A DNA stretch of 64,000 bases from CBFHMJ01 sp965656875 (lineage in GTDB: Bacteria > Pseudomonadota > Gammaproteobacteria > Enterobacterales > Alteromonadaceae): NCBI GenBank assembly GCA_965656875.1, contig CBFHMJ010000025.1, forward strand, positions 223,983-287,982, read 5' to 3'. Below the pieces are notes generated by a model. That model was not told where the DNA came from. It made no database searches and worked only from the letters and a program-made list of their open reading frames with translations. This document shows, one piece after another, positions 37,027 to 46,496 of this stretch; position 1 is the first letter of the stretch, and every line of letters begins with the position of its first letter. The translations under genes were made by a program, and so were the position numbers.

Positions 37027-37983
37027 ATGAATCGGATAACAAACATTAGAGCAATAACCCTTTGTTTTATAATGTTAATGATTACAGGATGTGAAAAGCC
37101 AACGCCTCCGGTAAAAATTGCCATTAATCCGTGGCCAGGCTACGAGTTTCTCTATCTTGCTGAGCAAAAGGGTTTTTACAAAAAATTTAATCTCAATGTG
37201 AAGCTAGTCCAACTGTCCTCATTATCCGATGTTGAACGAGTGTACTTGCAAGGACGAGTGGATGGCATCGCATCAACGCTTATTGAAGCAGTGCAAATTG
37301 GCATCAAAACAAATGAGCCCATTTCTGTTGTTTTAATACCCGACTACTCCAATGGCGGTGATGTCATTATGGCCAAACCTCCACTGACTTCACTGAGTGA
37401 GCTGAAAGGAAAACGTGTTGGTGCTGAAATTACATCTCTGGGTATTTTCTTTCTACAACGCGCTCTGATGACTGAAGGCTTAAGCCTCAATGACTTAAAT
37501 GTCCTCCATGTAGAGCAACTTGAAGCCGCATCATTTATTAAAAATGACAAGCTGGATGCCGTTGTGACATACCCACCTTTCTCAATTGAAATTAATGAGC
37601 TGGGATTCAAAACAGTATTCGACTCTGGCAACATTCCTGGCGATATTATTGACGTTGTCACGGTCAAAGAATCCATCATTCAGGCAGATCCTACCTGGGT
37701 AAGTCGCTTTCATAAACTATGGCAGTACACGCTTGATTATGCAGAAAACAATCAGGAAGAAGCTTATCGGATTATGGCTACACGCGAGAATCTAACGGTT
37801 ACTGAGTTCAAAGATGCATTAACCGGTTTGGAAATCATCCCCAGTAGCAAACAAAATGAGTATCTTTCATCGCCATCCTTAAAAGAAAACATTGTTCTGG
37901 TATGCGAAACAATGACACGAGCTGGTGATATCAACTATGATTGTTCCCATATAAAAAACATCATTAAGCCCGTATCAGGATAA
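37027..37983 (+). CDS. NMT1/ThiY-type substrate-binding lipoprotein
   Basis: The 318-aa protein has a lipoprotein signal (LMITGC at about residues 17-22). It has the NMT1/SsuA fold pattern: KIAINPWPGYEFLYLAEQKGFYKKFNL, GRVDGIASTLIEAVQ, LKGKRVGAEITSLGIFFLQ and KLDAVVTYPPFS. Relatives bind sulfonates, nitrate or pyrimidine precursors for ABC import. No permease or ATPase gene is adjacent. Twenty bases downstream a hybrid kinase gene begins, so this protein more likely senses a ligand for the kinase. Confidence 0.85.
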   Translation: MNRITNIRAITLCFIMLMITGCEKPTPPVKIAINPWPGYEFLYLAEQKGFYKKFNLNVKLVQLSSLSDVERVYLQGRVDGIASTLIEAVQIGIKTNEPISVVLIPDYSNGGDVIMAKPPLTSLSELKGKRVGAEITSLGIFFLQRALMTEGLSLNDLNVLHVEQLEAASFIKNDKLDAVVTYPPFSIEINELGFKTVFDSGNIPGDIIDVVTVKESIIQADPTWVSRFHKLWQYTLDYAENNQEEAYRIMATRENLTVTEFKDALTGLEIIPSSKQNEYLSSPSLKENIVLVCETMTRAGDINYDCSHIKNIIKPVSG

Positions 37984-38003
37984 TCAGTGAGGATTACCTT
38001 AGT

Positions 38004-39929
38004 GTGAGTACGATGAAGCTACGTTCAATTTCATATAAATTACTGACACCAATTATCATCGGTAGCATCGCTCTGATCATCGCGTTTTCATACACCCTAA
38101 AAGAAAATACCGATACTCTGATTGAGAATCGCCTTCAATCCCGAGCGCTTGAAATAGCAGAATCATTAACATTAGCTATCGAATCTAATTCCGAAATGTC
38201 AAACATCATCAGGGTTATATATTCCCTCGGCTCTTATGATGAAATTGAACAAATCTACCTCGTAGATATTAAAACTCGACAGATACTGGCTTCCAGTATG
38301 AACATGTATACCCGAAAACCACTCGCCTCACTCAGTGATGAATCCAAGCGACGTCATATTTCTGCGGCATTGGAGGCCAGCCGACAAGGGTTTATTCCTG
38401 GTTCGGAAAGTCAGGGAAGTTTTTATTACCATTTTGACATTATCACACCAGACCGAACGGCAACTAAAAGTGTGTTGCTATTCTTCGATGTGAATACAGG
38501 TGCAGTTGCCATGCACTACGCGTCTTTTCGATTCTCAGTCGTTATTTACTTTTTGGTAATTCTGACCACTGGCTCAACACTGTTTTATTTGCTCACTAAA
38601 CGCATCATCGTAAAACCAATCCGCAATCTTGAATCAGCAGTAAAAAAGGGGGAAATAAATCAGCACCTATCTTCCGATAAAAGTCTGGGAGATGAAATTG
38701 ATCGACTTGGGGAAAACTATAACCGTCTAATTACATCGTTAAATGAAAAACAACAACAGTTGATAGCTGAGAAAGAAAAAAGTGAACAGGCATCTCATGC
38801 TAAAAGTGAGTTTCTAGCCGTAATGACCCATGAAATACGAACACCTTTAAACAGCGTACTGGGTCTTACTGAACTCTTAATTAAACGCAGTAAAGAAGAA
38901 GAACAACGAGAATTGCTGACTCTCGTCAATGAGTCGGGCCAACAATTAATGAACATTGTAAACAATGTTCTGGACTTTTCTAAAATTGAAGCCGGAAAAC
39001 TGGAGCTCAACCAAACGCCTTTTCACCCCGAAGATATTATTACTCGACTAACTAAGAACTTTCACAAGCAAGCCGACGAAAAAAAACTGGCATTAAACTT
39101 CATCAATAAAGTTGGAAAGTCCCCTTTGATTGAAGGCGATGTATTCAGAATTCAGCAAATATTAACGAATCTACTCAGCAACGCATTGAAATTCACCCAG
39201 GAAGGTTTCATCAACATTACGTTGGAAGAATCTGCACCTGAAGATGACTATTTCTATTACATTATCTCAGTTACAGATTCCGGCATCGGCCTGGACAGTG
39301 ATGCGGCAGAACGATTGTTTGAAAAGTTTACACAAGGTGACAATTCAACGACACGAAAATTTGGCGGCACTGGACTGGGACTTGCCATTTGCAAAACCCT
39401 TGTCGAAAAAATGGAAGGTAATATCACAGTTACAGGGCATCCCGGCAAAGGAAGTTGCTTTAGCGTTGCATTAAAAGGGAAAGTACTTGAACTCAGAGAA
39501 ACATTCAATGAAAGAGATAATCTGACTCACGACGATAAGAAAACCTCTGTCATCCTCATTGTTGACGATACCGAAATTAACTGTGTTGTTCTCAAAGCAC
39601 AACTGTCCGATGAACCCTGGACACTCATTTCAGTCAACGCGGCGAAAGAAGCACTGGATATTTTTCAACAACGAAAAATTGATTTGATATTAATGGATTG
39701 TCTCATGCCTGAAATGGATGGATTCACCGCAGCAAAGCATATCCGCAACATGGAGCAACAAGGAGATGCGCATGTTCCAATTATTGCTATCACCGCCAGT
39801 GCGCTAAAAAGCACTGAATCAAAATGTAAAGAATCCGGTATGGATGATTACCTGACCAAACCCGTCAGCCAGGATATTCTTAAACATACCATTAAGAAAT
39901 GGTTGCCTGGGCAGCAAATAACGTCATGA
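38004..39929 (+). CDS. Hybrid sensor histidine kinase with receiver
   Basis: The 641-aa protein has two membrane helices (about 12-32 and 177-198) around a periplasmic sensor of about 145 residues. HAMP, HisKA (AVMTHEIRTPLNSVLG) and HATPase (GGTGLGLAICKTLVEKM) follow. A C-terminal receiver has its Asp in DLILMDCLMPEMDG and the Lys in YLTKPVS. GTG 38004 has GAGGA about ten bases upstream; ATG 38013 is the alternative. It is co-transcribed with the binding lipoprotein before it. Confidence 0.92.
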   Translation: MSTMKLRSISYKLLTPIIIGSIALIIAFSYTLKENTDTLIENRLQSRALEIAESLTLAIESNSEMSNIIRVIYSLGSYDEIEQIYLVDIKTRQILASSMNMYTRKPLASLSDESKRRHISAALEASRQGFIPGSESQGSFYYHFDIITPDRTATKSVLLFFDVNTGAVAMHYASFRFSVVIYFLVILTTGSTLFYLLTKRIIVKPIRNLESAVKKGEINQHLSSDKSLGDEIDRLGENYNRLITSLNEKQQQLIAEKEKSEQASHAKSEFLAVMTHEIRTPLNSVLGLTELLIKRSKEEEQRELLTLVNESGQQLMNIVNNVLDFSKIEAGKLELNQTPFHPEDIITRLTKNFHKQADEKKLALNFINKVGKSPLIEGDVFRIQQILTNLLSNALKFTQEGFINITLEESAPEDDYFYYIISVTDSGIGLDSDAAERLFEKFTQGDNSTTRKFGGTGLGLAICKTLVEKMEGNITVTGHPGKGSCFSVALKGKVLELRETFNERDNLTHDDKKTSVILIVDDTEINCVVLKAQLSDEPWTLISVNAAKEALDIFQQRKIDLILMDCLMPEMDGFTAAKHIRNMEQQGDAHVPIIAITASALKSTESKCKESGMDDYLTKPVSQDILKHTIKKWLPGQQITS

Positions 39930-39964
39930 AAGATTGTTGCCCTGACAATATAGATAAGTGACAA

Positions 39965-40609
39965 CTATTCAGACAAAGACTTCAAACGAGTCTCTATTCG
40001 TGCTTTCCATTGTTCAGACAATCCATCTAGACCACTCAACAATATTAATTCATCTTTTGAAGGATTTCGTTTAACCGTAACCTTGAAAAAATCAGCAAGA
40101 GAGAATGTATCATTCAATCGTTTTTCAAGAGTAATTCGGTCATTAATGTTGAATTCCCCCGGTGTAAGCACCCTGAAATACCAGCCATTTAAACCATTGT
40201 CTGCAATAAACTTACTGACACCTGTTACTTTAAATCGCTCATCGATCTTCCAACAAGGAACACGAGGCTCACTGACTTGCAATCGAACATCACCAATAGC
40301 GTAAATATCTCCAATATGCACATTGGTTTCATCCATAAGCACTGAAGTCAGATTCTCTCCTATCGACCCGGATACCGCTTTTCCAATCAATTCAGGAAAC
40401 TCAGCAGTGATAATGTCATAACTACGCTGAGAAAATTGATGAAGCGCTTTTTCTACACCACCATGATATCGCAGGTCAGCTTGTTCATCCGTCACAATAC
40501 CGGTTTCATTTACTACCGCTGAAGAAATTTTATCCTTCTGAATTGCAGAGGGCTGCCCCGACTCACCAAACACCTGGATTTTCCCTGCATAAATACCATC
40601 AACCTTCAT
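39965..40609 (-). CDS. MOSC-domain protein, YiiM-like
   Basis: The 214-aa protein starts at ATG 40609 with GAGGG about five bases upstream. It matches the MOSC family: DEQADLRYHGGVEKALHQFSQRSYD, GSIGENLTSV and SEPRVPCWKIDERF, with the conserved Cys of the domain. MOSC proteins bind molybdenum cofactor or sulfur; YiiM relatives reduce hydroxylated compounds with a partner. It follows the HD-domain gene by about 18 bases. Confidence 0.88.
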   Translation of the reverse strand: MKVDGIYAGKIQVFGESGQPSAIQKDKISSAVVNETGIVTDEQADLRYHGGVEKALHQFSQRSYDIITAEFPELIGKAVSGSIGENLTSVLMDETNVHIGDIYAIGDVRLQVSEPRVPCWKIDERFKVTGVSKFIADNGLNGWYFRVLTPGEFNINDRITLEKRLNDTFSLADFFKVTVKRNPSKDELILLSGLDGLSEQWKARIETRLKSLSE

Positions 40610-40627
40610 CACTTACCCTCTTATATA

Positions 40628-41224
40628 TCAGGATTTTAACCAGCCCTGTTGAACAGCATATTCCAGCTTAATCAACAACCAGTTCCATAACGGTGGAAAA
40701 CCATCTGCAATAATCGAATTTTTTTCAATGACCTGATGAACTGAAATACCATTTTCAACCCAGCTTTGACCATTATTGTTAAGGTTTTGAATAATCGGAA
40801 TTGCCCTGTCCATCGCTTTAGCTACCCGAGCTTCTAATGTTTCCCGCTCTTCAAATTCTACCCAGATACTTAAGCATTCATCACGTACATCCGGTGGTAA
40901 CAAACCAAAAATTCTCTTCGCTGCGACTAGCTCATTATCAAAATCATCATGATTATTGTCGTATACCATTTTGTCGCCCGCATCAATTTCGACAATATCG
41001 TGCAGCAACAGCATTTTTACTACTTTCAGTGTATCCGGCTTTTCGTCAGTATGTTGAAAGAGTTCATCAACCATCAATAATGCCAACAACGTTACTTGCC
41101 AACTATGTTCTGCTGAATTCTCAAATCGAGATTGGCCCTTTGGTTTAATGCGTCTTTCAACACCTTTTAGTTTTTCCAGTTCAACTGAAAAATCAATAAT
41201 TTGTTGCATTCTATCTAACGACAT
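40628..41224 (-). CDS. HD-domain phosphohydrolase, HDDC2/YfbR-like
   Basis: From ATG 41224, which has AAGGAG five bases upstream, the 198-aa protein shows the HD_3 pattern: SRFENSAEHSWQVTLLALLMVDEL, LLLHDIVEIDAGD and MDRAIPIIQNLNN. The metal-binding H...HD...D residues are intact. Relatives dephosphorylate nucleoside monophosphates. The longer frame from 41284 would overlap the preceding gene's end and has no ribosome site. Confidence 0.88.
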   Translation of the reverse strand: MSLDRMQQIIDFSVELEKLKGVERRIKPKGQSRFENSAEHSWQVTLLALLMVDELFQHTDEKPDTLKVVKMLLLHDIVEIDAGDKMVYDNNHDDFDNELVAAKRIFGLLPPDVRDECLSIWVEFEERETLEARVAKAMDRAIPIIQNLNNNGQSWVENGISVHQVIEKNSIIADGFPPLWNWLLIKLEYAVQQGWLKS

Positions 41225-41262
41225 AGCGCTCCTTAATAACATCTGTTCCATTACATTTTTAA

Positions 41263-42450
41263 CTATAAATAACGCCACCACCACTGGTGCGGCCTTGCTT
41301 GTTTAAAAGCGCCATAGGATTTGCAGGCGAAATATAACCCAACAACTAAAAGCAACCAAACAATATACAACTTCAACAAAGACGGCTCATAATTATCTGG
41401 CCAATTCTCAGGCCCCATCAGCATATTTCTCGCCTGCCCATAGACAAGACCATTGTAGTAGTAGGCTGATAAATTAATGACTGGAATATGAAGTAGATAG
41501 AAAAACATTGGCACCCGACCAAACACTTTAAAAATGGCAGTCACTTTATTGGAATGCTGTTCAACAACTGACAGTAACAGTAAGCCTACGCCAAGTGTAA
41601 TAAGGGTATATAAAAGAGATGGAGGGTACTTCGTAACATTAAGAAAAGACATCAACGTTTTTTGCCAGTTTTCATAAACCAGAAAAGCGTTAGGCTCGCC
41701 ATAAGTGAACAATACTCGCAAAACAACAAAGCTTACAATCATTGCCAGTGCGCTAACTCGTAGCCTGTTCACTAACTCATCTTTATTTCCTCGGTATAAC
41801 TCTCCGGCCAGATATCCCAAAATCATGATGGCAGGCCATGGAATAAGAGGATACATAACAACCAGAGCAGAATCGTCGCCACCATTAAACATCATTGATT
41901 GATGAAGTAGCGACCACCAAAATGCATTATTGGTATAATCATCAAGCAGATTATGACCGGTTATCATGATGACCGACAACGACACCATAACCCACAACGG
42001 TAACCAGATAAAAGCAGCCATCAATAACATTGAAACACCCAGTATCCAGATTACCTGAAGTACGATGTTAGGTGGCATATCAGGGATATGCCAGGACAAT
42101 GTATTGATCGTAACTTCCAAAAATACCAACCAAAGACCTCGACTAATTAAAAATCGTGACACCTCGACTTTGTTACTTCGTTGAAGCTGGAACCAGACTG
42201 ATGTGCCCGCAAGGAACACAAACAAAGGCGCACATAAGTGTGTCACCCACCGGGTCAAAAACCATGCAAGATTTGAATGTTCTATGTCTTCAGGTTGAAA
42301 TAAAGTTGGCGCCCAGAAATCTCTGGTGTGATCGAGAGCCATCAACACAATGATCAAACCACGAAGGACATCAACGCCTTCAAAACGAACCTTCGTTTTT
42401 ACGTGTTGCTGAGTATCATTCAATGCATTGACGGACGTTGCTACGCTCAT
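41263..42450 (-). CDS. HGSNAT/DUF1624-type membrane acyltransferase
   Basis: The 395-aa protein has an N-terminal GVDVLRGLIIVLMALDHTRDFW motif typical of the heparan-alpha-glucosaminide N-acetyltransferase-like family, and about ten membrane helices. The conserved His and Asp in ALDHTRD are present. Bacterial members are thought to transfer acyl groups across the membrane to sugars, with substrates unknown. ATG 42450 is preferred to the TTG at 42465. Its stop lies close to the start of the HD gene, suggesting one transcript. Confidence 0.85.
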   Translation of the reverse strand: MSVATSVNALNDTQQHVKTKVRFEGVDVLRGLIIVLMALDHTRDFWAPTLFQPEDIEHSNLAWFLTRWVTHLCAPLFVFLAGTSVWFQLQRSNKVEVSRFLISRGLWLVFLEVTINTLSWHIPDMPPNIVLQVIWILGVSMLLMAAFIWLPLWVMVSLSVIMITGHNLLDDYTNNAFWWSLLHQSMMFNGGDDSALVVMYPLIPWPAIMILGYLAGELYRGNKDELVNRLRVSALAMIVSFVVLRVLFTYGEPNAFLVYENWQKTLMSFLNVTKYPPSLLYTLITLGVGLLLLSVVEQHSNKVTAIFKVFGRVPMFFYLLHIPVINLSAYYYNGLVYGQARNMLMGPENWPDNYEPSLLKLYIVWLLLVVGLYFACKSYGAFKQARPHQWWWRYL

Positions 42451-42679
42451 GTCTTTAGTTACCAATATTAAAACAAGGGATTTATCATACCCCGCTCAAT
42501 AAATTCGAACACCCTTAATTCACGCCAATCTTGCATATATATGTAGCGAAAAAGAATATAAAGAACAGGCTGTTGCTTAAATTTGATCCGATAGTTCAGG
42601 TAAATAAGCGCGTAATACTGAACTTCACTTTGTGACATTGATATACTCGCCACAATTCCAATAATCAGAGTAACAACTC

Positions 42680-44914
42680 ATGCAAAAACAATTTTCTTTG
42701 CTTAAAGGACTAATGCTGCCATTCTCAGTCTCGGTGGCTCTGGCATCCGGGAATACAATCGCCAATGAAGGTCAATGGCAACCTCATCAATTGCCATTGT
42801 TGAAAAAAGAATTAAGTGCTATTGGTATTGAGCTGCCAGCAAAACAAATTGCTGATTTAAATAGCTACCCTCTGAATGCGGTGGTGGGACTGGGTTACTG
42901 CTCTGCATCATTTGTCTCTCCGGAAGGTTTAGTCGTCACCAATCATCATTGTGCTTATGGCGCTATTCAACACAATTCTTCCAAAGAAAATAATCTGATT
43001 GAAAAAGGATTCATTGCTAAAACTAAAAGTGATGAACTTCATGCAGGACCACAAGAAAGACTCTATCTGACTAAAGAAGTCACTGATGTCACCGACACCA
43101 TTTTCCAGAAAATCCCGGAGAATATTGGTGGTAAAGCCTATTTTGATGCGATTGAAACTGAGAAAAAACAACTCATTGCTGCGTGCGAATCATCACCGGA
43201 TTATCGCTGCCAGGTCAGAAGCTTTCATCATGGCATGCAGTACTTTCTGATTAAAAAACTCATGATTAAAGATGTCAGGCTTGTTTATGCACCAAGCTTA
43301 TCTGTTGGTGCATTTGGCGGCGACATCGATAACTTTGAATACCCGAGACATACAGGCGACTATTCATTTTTCCGCGCTTATGTGTCACCTGACGGCAAAC
43401 CAGCCGAATACAGCGAGAAGAATGTTCCATTTAAGCCAAAATCCTGGTTAAAAGTCAGTAAAAAAGGCGTGATGGCAGGCGACCCTATTCTTTTGGCAGG
43501 CTGGCCGGGCCGCACAAGTCGCTACAAACTCACATCAGAAATTCAATTCGCCTCTGAATGGTCCTATCCAACACTGGTAGAAATGAATTTAAAAGAACTG
43601 GCTGTTATTGCAAAAGCAACCAAGGGTGATGAAGCCGCTGAGGTCACATATTCTTCTCGTGTAAAAAGCATCAACAATAGAATGAAGAAACGTCAGGGAC
43701 TTTTAGATGGATTCCGAGTTACTGATATTTATGGCTTAAAACAAGAGCAGGAAGCTGAATTAGTCGCCTGGATGAAAAGTACCGCAGACGGAAAAGCCCA
43801 CCTGCAAACGCTAACAAAATTACAAAGCCTGCTTGACCAAAAGCACAAGTTACAAAAACAAGCGTACTATTATCGTGCTGGTACAGGTTCAAGTCTGTTA
43901 AATGCAGCCTCTAAACTCTATCGACTGGCAAAAGAACAGCAAAAAGATGATCACCTGAGAGAATCTGGTTACCAAAATCGTGACCTGCCAATGTTCAAAG
44001 CAAAACTTAAACGCCTGCAAAGCCGATTCAAATCATCAGTAGATACGGCTATCTGGACGATGTTTGTTACCGAATATCTGAAACAACCGACAGCTTTTCA
44101 GGTGTACGCGTTAAATGAAGTGTTGGGTATACAACCGGGTATGTCTGAACAAGCTATCAGCACAAGACTCGCCGACCTGATTAATAACTCATCGCTATCT
44201 GACCTCGATACTCGATTAAACTGGATAGGCCAGTCGCTTGACGCGCTGGATGCTGCCAATGATCCCATGATAAAGCTGGCTGCAGCGCTTTACGACACGG
44301 GCAAACAATTTGAAGATCAGATGAAAGAGCTGGATGGTGAGATTGCCAAAGTCAGACCGGCCTATATGAAAGCGATTATTGAATTTAATAATCAAAAAGG
44401 TAAACCCGTTTACCCTGATGCTAACAGTACCCTCAGAGTGACTTACGGCACTGTTGACGGATATCCGGCTACAGACGGCGTATACAAAACACCTTTTACA
44501 TCTGTGCGCGGCATGATTAATAAAAACACAGGTGTTGAACCATTTAATGCGCCTCAAAATATGATGGATGTCTACGCTCAACGAGTATTTGGTGACTACT
44601 ACCTTAAATCTGTCGTAGGCAAGCAATCTGCATTGTCTGGTTTACCTCAGCTAACTCATTTTAATGCAGTACCCGTGAACTTCTTATCGAGCGCAGATAC
44701 TACCGGTGGAAACTCTGGCTCAGCTGTTATGAATGGCAAAGGTGAGCTGGTCGGTTTAAACTTCGATTCCACTTATGAATCTATTACCAAAGACTGGTAT
44801 TTCAATCCTGCGATTACACGTGCAATCCATGTTGATATTCGTTATATCCTTTGGATGATGGAATACGTTGATGGCGCAAAACACCTGATGGAAGAAATGG
44901 ATATTGTCGAGTAA
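42680..44914 (+). CDS. S46-family dipeptidyl peptidase
   Basis: The 744-aa protein has a signal peptide (SVSVALASGNTIA) and the S46 pattern. GYCSASFVSPEGLVVTNHHC carries the catalytic His at about residue 89, GGDIDNFEYPRHTGDYSFFRAYV the Asp region, and TTGGNSGSAV the catalytic Ser679. S46 enzymes (DPP7, DPP11) cut dipeptides from the N-terminus in the periplasm or outer envelope. Which side chains it prefers cannot be told here. A terminator follows. Confidence 0.93.
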   Translation: MQKQFSLLKGLMLPFSVSVALASGNTIANEGQWQPHQLPLLKKELSAIGIELPAKQIADLNSYPLNAVVGLGYCSASFVSPEGLVVTNHHCAYGAIQHNSSKENNLIEKGFIAKTKSDELHAGPQERLYLTKEVTDVTDTIFQKIPENIGGKAYFDAIETEKKQLIAACESSPDYRCQVRSFHHGMQYFLIKKLMIKDVRLVYAPSLSVGAFGGDIDNFEYPRHTGDYSFFRAYVSPDGKPAEYSEKNVPFKPKSWLKVSKKGVMAGDPILLAGWPGRTSRYKLTSEIQFASEWSYPTLVEMNLKELAVIAKATKGDEAAEVTYSSRVKSINNRMKKRQGLLDGFRVTDIYGLKQEQEAELVAWMKSTADGKAHLQTLTKLQSLLDQKHKLQKQAYYYRAGTGSSLLNAASKLYRLAKEQQKDDHLRESGYQNRDLPMFKAKLKRLQSRFKSSVDTAIWTMFVTEYLKQPTAFQVYALNEVLGIQPGMSEQAISTRLADLINNSSLSDLDTRLNWIGQSLDALDAANDPMIKLAAALYDTGKQFEDQMKELDGEIAKVRPAYMKAIIEFNNQKGKPVYPDANSTLRVTYGTVDGYPATDGVYKTPFTSVRGMINKNTGVEPFNAPQNMMDVYAQRVFGDYYLKSVVGKQSALSGLPQLTHFNAVPVNFLSSADTTGGNSGSAVMNGKGELVGLNFDSTYESITKDWYFNPAITRAIHVDIRYILWMMEYVDGAKHLMEEMDIVE

Positions 44915-45256
44915 GTATCAAGCATATCTGAACGCGTAACGTACGCTAACTTAGATACTTAACATAGCCCCTGAAACCAGGGGCTATTAGTTTGCAGAAC
45001 GACTTCTGCTACCGCTCTTTGGTCAAAACCGTCATACAATCAAACTCAGCAACGCACGTTATCAGCATATTACATTAAACTAGCTATGTAGCTGCCGTGC
45101 CTCCGAACTCAACGTATCTTTCAACAATCCATTCCATGTTCTGACCCCATGTTTGTTAATTATTATTATTCCTTTCTGGCTTCCCGCTAACTATTCTCGA
45201 TTACTGATACCATCGGCAGTTCCGAATACCAGGTCCAACTGCCAGAATACGTACAA
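44915..45256. other. Region between convergent genes
   Basis: Besides the terminator at 44965-44990, no gene or repeat was recognised. It lies between the ends of the peptidase gene and the minus-strand WYL gene. Confidence 0.4.
44965..44990 (+). terminator. Intrinsic terminator of the S46 peptidase gene
   Basis: TAGCCCCTG-AAAC-CAGGGGCTA followed by TTAGTTTG. The 9-bp GC-rich stem has a short U-rich tail. Confidence 0.75.
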
Positions 45257-46168
45257 CTATTCGCTTGATGATGTTACAACACTCAATCGTTCAGACTCTT
45301 CATAACCGGGCGCTATTACCAGATTTTGAGCGCCTAACAACGTTTGACGATTTCTTAGCCACAATTGATATTCTGGTCCTCTCAACGATGCATCAACTGA
45401 GCAATCGACATTCCAGCGACGCAGTAAGTAGCCAGCCATTGCCGAGCGAACATCCAACGCCAACACGCCATCCGTCATACCATAGTCCAGTTCAATTGCC
45501 TGAGAATGCTTAACATTTTTTGGATGTGGCACCAACTCAAGTGTCATAGTCCTTTGCCACTGCTCATCGGCATCTTTTAAATCATCAAAATCAAACGCTC
45601 TGTCCTTTATGGAAACTTTGCTGATCCTTGTCATCACAAAATCTCTGAATGATTTCGATTTACGATCCCAGGCTCTGACATGCCATCGCAAACCATTATC
45701 AATAACAGCATGAGGCACAACTTCTCGCGCTCCAGAACCACTGGATAATGAGGTATAAATAATACTGACAGCTTTTTGATTCAAAATGGCTTGAATAATC
45801 CGGGCAACAACATTCACGTCAGGAACATTGATTTGTCCTGGAGAATCTACCGGAAACTGAATGTCCTGAATCCCATCAAAGCCATCACTAATCCGGTTCG
45901 CCAGTTTTAGCAAAATCTTTTTTGAGTCATGCTCAAACAAAGGTTTAAAGGACTTTGTCTGGAAATATCGCTTTTCTGTCGTACTGTAAACGAGATTGTC
46001 AGCTCTCATACTTTTATAGAGATTAAAGTCACGAGTAGCTGCTGATAATCCAACTTCGAAACGGGTCAGCAATTCATTTCTCGCGATATGCCCCTGAAAC
46101 AACAAGCAAAAGTCGATAAATGCAAGTCGTTGTCGCTGTGCGTAACTAATGTCTTCTACGTCCATCAT
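45257..46168 (-). CDS. WYL-domain transcription factor, BrxR/CapW-like
   Basis: The 303-aa protein has an N-terminal winged helix (QRLAFIDFCLLFQGHIARNELLTRFEVGLSAATRDFNLYKS). A WYL domain follows (KAVSIIYTSLSSGSGAREVVPHAVIDNGLRWHVRAWDRK), then a C-terminal WCX-like part. Order, size and N-terminal pattern match BrxR/CapW regulators, which bind inverted repeats and repress phage-defence operons. Here no BREX, CBASS or other defence gene is adjacent; an alpha-amylase lies divergently. Its ligand and targets are unknown. Confidence 0.85.
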   Translation of the reverse strand: MMDVEDISYAQRQRLAFIDFCLLFQGHIARNELLTRFEVGLSAATRDFNLYKSMRADNLVYSTTEKRYFQTKSFKPLFEHDSKKILLKLANRISDGFDGIQDIQFPVDSPGQINVPDVNVVARIIQAILNQKAVSIIYTSLSSGSGAREVVPHAVIDNGLRWHVRAWDRKSKSFRDFVMTRISKVSIKDRAFDFDDLKDADEQWQRTMTLELVPHPKNVKHSQAIELDYGMTDGVLALDVRSAMAGYLLRRWNVDCSVDASLRGPEYQLWLRNRQTLLGAQNLVIAPGYEESERLSVVTSSSE

Positions 46169-46496
46169 TTTCTCGTCTGTTCTTCATTCACTGATAGCGA
46201 TTAACCGCAACCAGTTAGTTCATCGTTGTGTCCGACATGGTGATACAAAGCTATCCGGGAGCATTATCACTGTCCTTTAGCTTTCGGAAATAAGCGCCAA
46301 CCGAAACACTGTATATAATAACAGTATCATTTATAATTATCGTATTTCAAGTATTTTTAAACGCCTCAAAATGAGTCGTATATCTGCGACAATTTACCGC
46401 TTATGAATACGTATTCAATTGATTGAACAAGGTCTGGTAACTGGTTAATTTGCTGGTGCAAAAAACATAACAATTACCGATTCGGGAAATTAAAAC
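46169..46496. promoter_or_regulatory. Divergent promoter region with candidate operators
   Basis: Between the WYL gene and the amylase gene. TTTCGG and CCGAAA (46283-46288, 46301-46306) form an inverted repeat with a 12-base gap. ACTGT and ACAGT (46308-46312, 46321-46325) form another across an AT-rich core that includes TATAAT. Such paired arms are the type of site bound by WYL dimers. Inference only. Confidence 0.4.

Noticed and set aside
42468..42653. Minus-strand 61-codon frame upstream of the HGSNAT-like gene
   Set aside because: No ribosome site, unusual composition, and it covers the promoter of the S46 gene.
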